The notes under the pieces were generated by a model. It was not told the origin of the DNA. It was given only the letters and a program-made list of their open reading frames with translations, and ran no database searches. From assembly GCA_905235445.1 (NCBI GenBank), contig CAJOLJ010000008.1, positions 1 through 53,723 on the forward strand: 53,723 bases of DNA, given 5' to 3'. This document shows, piece by piece, positions 50,286 to 53,723 of this stretch (within the stretch, counting starts at the first letter, position 1; every line of letters starts with the position of its first letter). Source of the stretch: an uncultured Bacteroidales bacterium (GTDB lineage: Bacteria > Bacteroidota > Bacteroidia > Bacteroidales > UBA932). Position numbers and translations under genes: made by a program.

Positions 50286-52139
50286 ATGCAAATGAAAGAG
50301 AACAACTCATACACCATAGCGCTTCCTTCCTCCCAGACCATGGAGGGACGCAGGATGGCAGGTGCCAGGGCCCTCTGGGTAGCCGCCGGAATGAAACCGT
50401 CCATGATGGGCAGGCCGGTCATTGCGATAGCGAACTCCTTCACGCAGTTCGTCCCGGGCCACACCCACCTGCACGAAGTGGGGCAGATGGTGAAGGAGGA
50501 GATCGAGAAACTCGGCTGCTACGGGGCTGAGTTCGATACCATAGCGGTGGACGACGGCATAGCCATGGGCCACGACGGGATGCTTTTCTCGCTTCCCTCC
50601 CGGGAGGTCATAGCGGATAGCATCGAGTACATGGTGAAGGCCCACAAGGCTGACGCACTTATATGCATAAGCAACTGTGACAAGGTCACCCCGGGAATGC
50701 TCATTGCCGCTATGCGCCTTAATCTTCCCACCATCTTCGTTTCGGGTGGCCCCATGGAGGCCGGAAGGCATGGTTCAAGGAAACTGGACCTCATCGATGC
50801 CATGGTCAGTTCCGCCGACCCCACCGCCACGGACGAGGAAGTACGGGAGGTGGAACTCTCTGCCTGTCCCACCTGCGGCAGCTGCTCTGGCATGTTCACT
50901 GCCAACTCCATGAACTGCCTGACCGAGGCCATCGGGCTCGCACTCCCCGGCAACGGGACACTTCTGGCAACCCACGAAAGAAGGGTGGAACTCTTCCGGG
51001 AGGCAGCCAGGGTCCTGGTGAGCAACACTTTCAAATACTACCGTGACGGGGACAGCTCAGTCCTTCCCCGCTCCATCGCCACGAAGGCGGCCTTCCTCAA
51101 TGCCATGAGCCTCGATATAGCGATGGGCGGATCCACGAACACGATCCTCCATCTGCTGGCCGTAGCACACGAGGCAGGAGTTGACTTCACGATGAAAGAC
51201 ATCGATGCCCTCTCCCGCCATGTCCCTTGCATCTGCAAGGTAGCCCCGAACACTGCCACATACCATGTGGAGGACGTGCACAGGGCAGGTGGCATTCCCG
51301 CCATAATGGACATGCTCCGAAGGGGTGGTCTCCTGGATACCACTGCAGGAAGAGTGGACGGCATGACTCTCGGGGAGGAAATCTCCTCCTGGAGCATAGA
51401 CTCCCCTACCCATAAGGCCGAAGCCGATGAGCTGTTCCTCTGCGCCCCCGCAGGGAAGAGGACTACACACTTCGGAAGCCAGCAGGAAATGTACCCCTCC
51501 CACGACACCGACCGGGTGGGCGGCTGCATCCGTTCCCTTGAGAATGCCTATACCGCCGACGGGGGCCTCGGGGTCCTTTTCGGGAACATCGCCACCGACG
51601 GCTGCGTCATAAAGACAGCGGGAGTGGATCCATCGCTATGGAAATTCTCGGGACCGGCCAAAGTGTTCCACAGCCAGGAGGATGCCTGCGAGGGCATCCT
51701 GGGGGGCAAAGTGAAAAGCGGGGACATTGTCATCATCGTGTACGAAGGCCCCAAGGGTGGGCCCGGCATGCAGGAGATGCTCTATCCCACTTCATACCTT
51801 AAGTCCATGCACCTGGGAAGGGAGTGCGCCCTTCTGACCGACGGACGCTTCAGCGGCGGGACCTCGGGACTTAGCATAGGTCACGTCTCCCCAGAAGCCG
51901 CCGCAGGGGGCAACATCGCCCTCGTCAGGGACGGTGACATCATAGAGATTGACATCCCCGCCAGGAGCATTTCCCTGAAAGTGAGCGACTCCGAACTTGC
52001 CAGAAGACGGGAGGAGGAGCTTTCAAAGGGGCCCGGCGCATTCAAGCCCATTCGGAACCGCCCCGTACCGGAGTGCCTCCGCGCATACGCATCGATGGTA
52101 TCCTCAGCTGACAAGGGAGCGGTGAGGATAGTCCCATAG
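50286..52139 (+). CDS. ilvD: Dihydroxy-acid dehydratase
   Basis: Starting at 50286 (a second ATG is at 50292) gives 617 residues, normal for the IlvD/Edd family. Iron-sulfur and active-site motifs are present: S-N-C-D-K-V-T-P-G near 123-131, [17 protein letters not shown] near 195, and [11 protein letters not shown] near 493 followed by [10 protein letters not shown]. It makes 2-oxo acids from dihydroxy acids in the last shared step of Val, Ile and Leu synthesis. It is first structural gene behind the attenuator; ilvB starts 120 nt downstream, with no terminator in between. Confidence 0.96.
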   Translation: MQMKENNSYTIALPSSQTMEGRRMAGARALWVAAGMKPSMMGRPVIAIANSFTQFVPGHTHLHEVGQMVKEEIEKLGCYGAEFDTIAVDDGIAMGHDGMLFSLPSREVIADSIEYMVKAHKADALICISNCDKVTPGMLIAAMRLNLPTIFVSGGPMEAGRHGSRKLDLIDAMVSSADPTATDEEVREVELSACPTCGSCSGMFTANSMNCLTEAIGLALPGNGTLLATHERRVELFREAARVLVSNTFKYYRDGDSSVLPRSIATKAAFLNAMSLDIAMGGSTNTILHLLAVAHEAGVDFTMKDIDALSRHVPCICKVAPNTATYHVEDVHRAGGIPAIMDMLRRGGLLDTTAGRVDGMTLGEEISSWSIDSPTHKAEADELFLCAPAGKRTTHFGSQQEMYPSHDTDRVGGCIRSLENAYTADGGLGVLFGNIATDGCVIKTAGVDPSLWKFSGPAKVFHSQEDACEGILGGKVKSGDIVIIVYEGPKGGPGMQEMLYPTSYLKSMHLGRECALLTDGRFSGGTSGLSIGHVSPEAAAGGNIALVRDGDIIEIDIPARSISLKVSDSELARRREEELSKGPGAFKPIRNRPVPECLRAYASMVSSADKGAVRIVP

Positions 52140-52259
52140 GCCGCTTCGGAGACTGCTGCACGCCCGTCCTTCCCCACCCACAGGGCACAGCATCCGCTCC
52201 ACACTGCGCCACACTTATCCAAAGACTGAACGTAAACTTACATACAACTTGACAAAGAC

Positions 52260-53723
52260 ATGACAAACAATGATGTCATACCCGGCTCAGAAGCCCTCCT
52301 GCGGACCCTCACGGCCGAAGGCGTCGATACCGTCTTCGGCTACCCCGGGGGAGCCATCATGCCGGTCTACGATTCCCTGTACTGCTACACCTCATCCCTT
52401 CGGCACATCCTCACCCGCCACGAGCAGGGGGCAGTGCATGCGGCCCAGGGCTACGCCAGGGCTTGCGGAAGGACGGGAGTGGTGTTCGTGACCTCGGGTC
52501 CCGGGGCTACCAACACCGTCACAGGGATAGCCGACGCCATGATCGATTCCACCCCTCTGCTGGTGATAACGGGACAGGTCTCCACGAACCTTCTGGGCAC
52601 CGATGCTTTCCAGGAGATAGATTTCATCGGAATCACAAGCGCCATAACAAAGTGGGGCTTCCAGATCCGCCGTCCCGAGGAAGTTCCCTGGGCCGTGTCA
52701 AGGGCCCTGTACATAGCCTCGACCGGAAGGCCGGGCCCCGTGGTGCTGGATTTCACGAGGGATGCCCAGGTACAGTCTGCCCCCTTCATCCTCGACCCCT
52801 GCCGTCACATAAGCACCTACAGGCCCTATCCATCCCCTCCCCAGGAGCAGATAGAGGAGGCGGCCAGGATGATAAACGAAGCCGAGCGGCCCTTCGTCGT
52901 ATTCGGACAGGGAGTGGTGCTCTCCGGAGCCGAGGGGGAACTCTCCTCCCTCCTCTCCAAGGGGGACATCCCAGCAGGTTCCACCCTGCTCGGCCTTTCA
53001 GCCCTGCCCTCGTCCGATCCCCACTACCGTGGCATGCTCGGGATGCACGGGAACCTCACTCCCAACGTCATGACGAACCGCTGCGACCTCCTTATTGCCA
53101 TAGGCATGAGGTTCGATGACAGGGTGACCGGAAAGGTGGCGGGCTACGCCCCCGACGCCAAGGTCATACACATCGACATCGACCGGGCGGAAATCGGTAA
53201 AATCATTGTCCCCGACCTCGGCATAAACTCCGATGCGAAGGAGGCCCTGGGCCGCCTTCTCCCCCTTGTCGAGAGGAAATCCCGTCACGAGTGGAACAGG
53301 GCCTTCGATTCGGTGGACCAGATAGAGAATGACGTGGTCATAGGGGCCGAGCTCTCCCCTTCGGAGGGTCCCATAATGATGGGGGAAGCAGTGGATGCGG
53401 TCATGAAGGAATGCGGTGACGACACCGTCGTTGTGACGGACGTGGGACAGAACCAGATGGTCGCCGCAAGATATTCCCGCTTCAGGCGAAGCCGCAGCAT
53501 GATAACTTCAGGAGGCCTCGGCACCATGGGCTTCGGCCTTCCCGCCGCCATCGGGGCCAAGATAGGCTGCCCCTGGAGGCCGGTCACCCTCTTTGTCGGG
53601 GACGGAGGCCTCCAGATGACCCTCCAGGAGTTCGGGACGATAATGCAGGAAGGACTCGCGGTGAAGATGGTGCTTCTTAACAACTCGTGGCTCGGGAACG
53701 TGAGACAGTGGCAGGAACTGTTC
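52260..53723 (+). CDS. ilvB: Acetolactate synthase large subunit, cut by the window end
   Basis: The ATG at 52260 opens 488 codons without a stop to the last base. The N-terminal thiamine-diphosphate domain has G-V-D-T-V-F-G-Y-P-G-G, the proton-relay Glu55 in R-H-E-Q-G-A, and T-S-G-P-G-A-T-N. Next come the middle FAD-binding domain, and then G-G-L-G-T-M-G-F-G-L-P-A-A-I-G-A and G-D-G-G-L-Q-M with L-L-N-N-S-W-L-G, the ThDP metal motif. About 70-80 residues are missing. It condenses pyruvate with pyruvate or 2-oxobutyrate, the committed step of branched-chain synthesis. A small subunit gene (ilvN) and ilvC would be expected beyond the edge. Confidence 0.96.
   Translation, partial: MTNNDVIPGSEALLRTLTAEGVDTVFGYPGGAIMPVYDSLYCYTSSLRHILTRHEQGAVHAAQGYARACGRTGVVFVTSGPGATNTVTGIADAMIDSTPLLVITGQVSTNLLGTDAFQEIDFIGITSAITKWGFQIRRPEEVPWAVSRALYIASTGRPGPVVLDFTRDAQVQSAPFILDPCRHISTYRPYPSPPQEQIEEAARMINEAERPFVVFGQGVVLSGAEGELSSLLSKGDIPAGSTLLGLSALPSSDPHYRGMLGMHGNLTPNVMTNRCDLLIAIGMRFDDRVTGKVAGYAPDAKVIHIDIDRAEIGKIIVPDLGINSDAKEALGRLLPLVERKSRHEWNRAFDSVDQIENDVVIGAELSPSEGPIMMGEAVDAVMKECGDDTVVVTDVGQNQMVAARYSRFRRSRSMITSGGLGTMGFGLPAAIGAKIGCPWRPVTLFVGDGGLQMTLQEFGTIMQEGLAVKMVLLNNSWLGNVRQWQELF

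Noticed and set aside
1..53723. CRISPR array, rRNA operon, prophage or complete known defence system
   Set aside because: No regularly spaced repeats, rRNA sequence, phage structural genes or recognised defence gene sets were seen on either strand.

Overview
The window looks like chromosomal DNA of a gut-type member of the order Bacteroidales (Bacteroidota). Several things point there. Upstream regions repeatedly carry the Bacteroidota -7 box TAnnTTTG, and Shine-Dalgarno sequences are almost absent. There are many lipoprotein signals, a NigD-like lipoprotein, a SusC-type TonB plug sequence, a large outer-membrane barrel with a carboxypeptidase-regulatory-like N-terminus, an M64 peptidase and pectin/cellulose/galactoside hydrolases. 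Coding DNA is clearly GC-rich, which would suit a Rikenellaceae- or Cryptobacteroides-like lineage; the exact family is a guess. Two AT-richer islands (about 5.2-7.5 kb and 42.3-43.2 kb) hold broken genes and look like insertion scars.

Layout. 1-5239: a cut-off gene, an MgtC-like membrane protein, a GH5 glycanase lipoprotein and a CocE-like protein ending in a TonB-plug-like domain, then a divergent NigD-like lipoprotein. 5240-7760: an IS110 transposase remnant preceded by a 16-bp inverted repeat, a BASS transporter, a truncated sugar O-acetyltransferase and a tRNA-Pro with the unusual anticodon AGG. 7867-17840: cupin lipoprotein, APH-fold kinase, YdeI-like protein, GH36 alpha-galactosidase, TMEM43-like membrane protein, and an apparent operon DUF389 - metallophosphoesterase - dinB. 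18022-21152: a large outer-membrane barrel with glycine-rich loops. 21218-29753: a group of hydrolases, two methionine-sulfoxide reductases (MsrA fused to GNAT; free-Met-R-sulfoxide reductase), a YqiA esterase fused to a degenerate NT5C-type HAD domain, and an M64 peptidase. 29778-34959: L,D-transpeptidase, YitT, two small secreted proteins of unknown family, an RlaP-type nucleotidyltransferase and a lipoprotein.

35102-42022 is a complete glycine-cleavage operon on the minus strand (lplA-gcvT-gcvH-gcvPA-gcvPB-lpd): H protein, its lipoylating enzyme and the P, T and L proteins, all transcribed together. Upstream of it lies an unassigned structured RNA candidate ending in an intrinsic terminator. 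43321-49713 holds a YbjQ protein, an alpha/beta hydrolase, a von Willebrand A lipoprotein, a two-domain pectin esterase, a DRGH endonuclease and an arginase-fold protein. The right end (50001-53723) is a branched-chain amino acid operon, ilvD-ilvB, running off the window. It is preceded by a promoter, a 25-residue leader peptide very rich in Ile/Leu/Val, and a terminator, which together have the layout of a ribosome-mediated attenuator.

The strongest candidates for new biology are the ilv attenuator, the structured RNA at about 42.2 kb, the CocE-plug protein, the esterase/pseudo-HAD fusion, the tRNA-Pro(AGG) and the hairpin in front of the IS110 remnant. No CRISPR array, rRNA, prophage or complete known defence system was seen.
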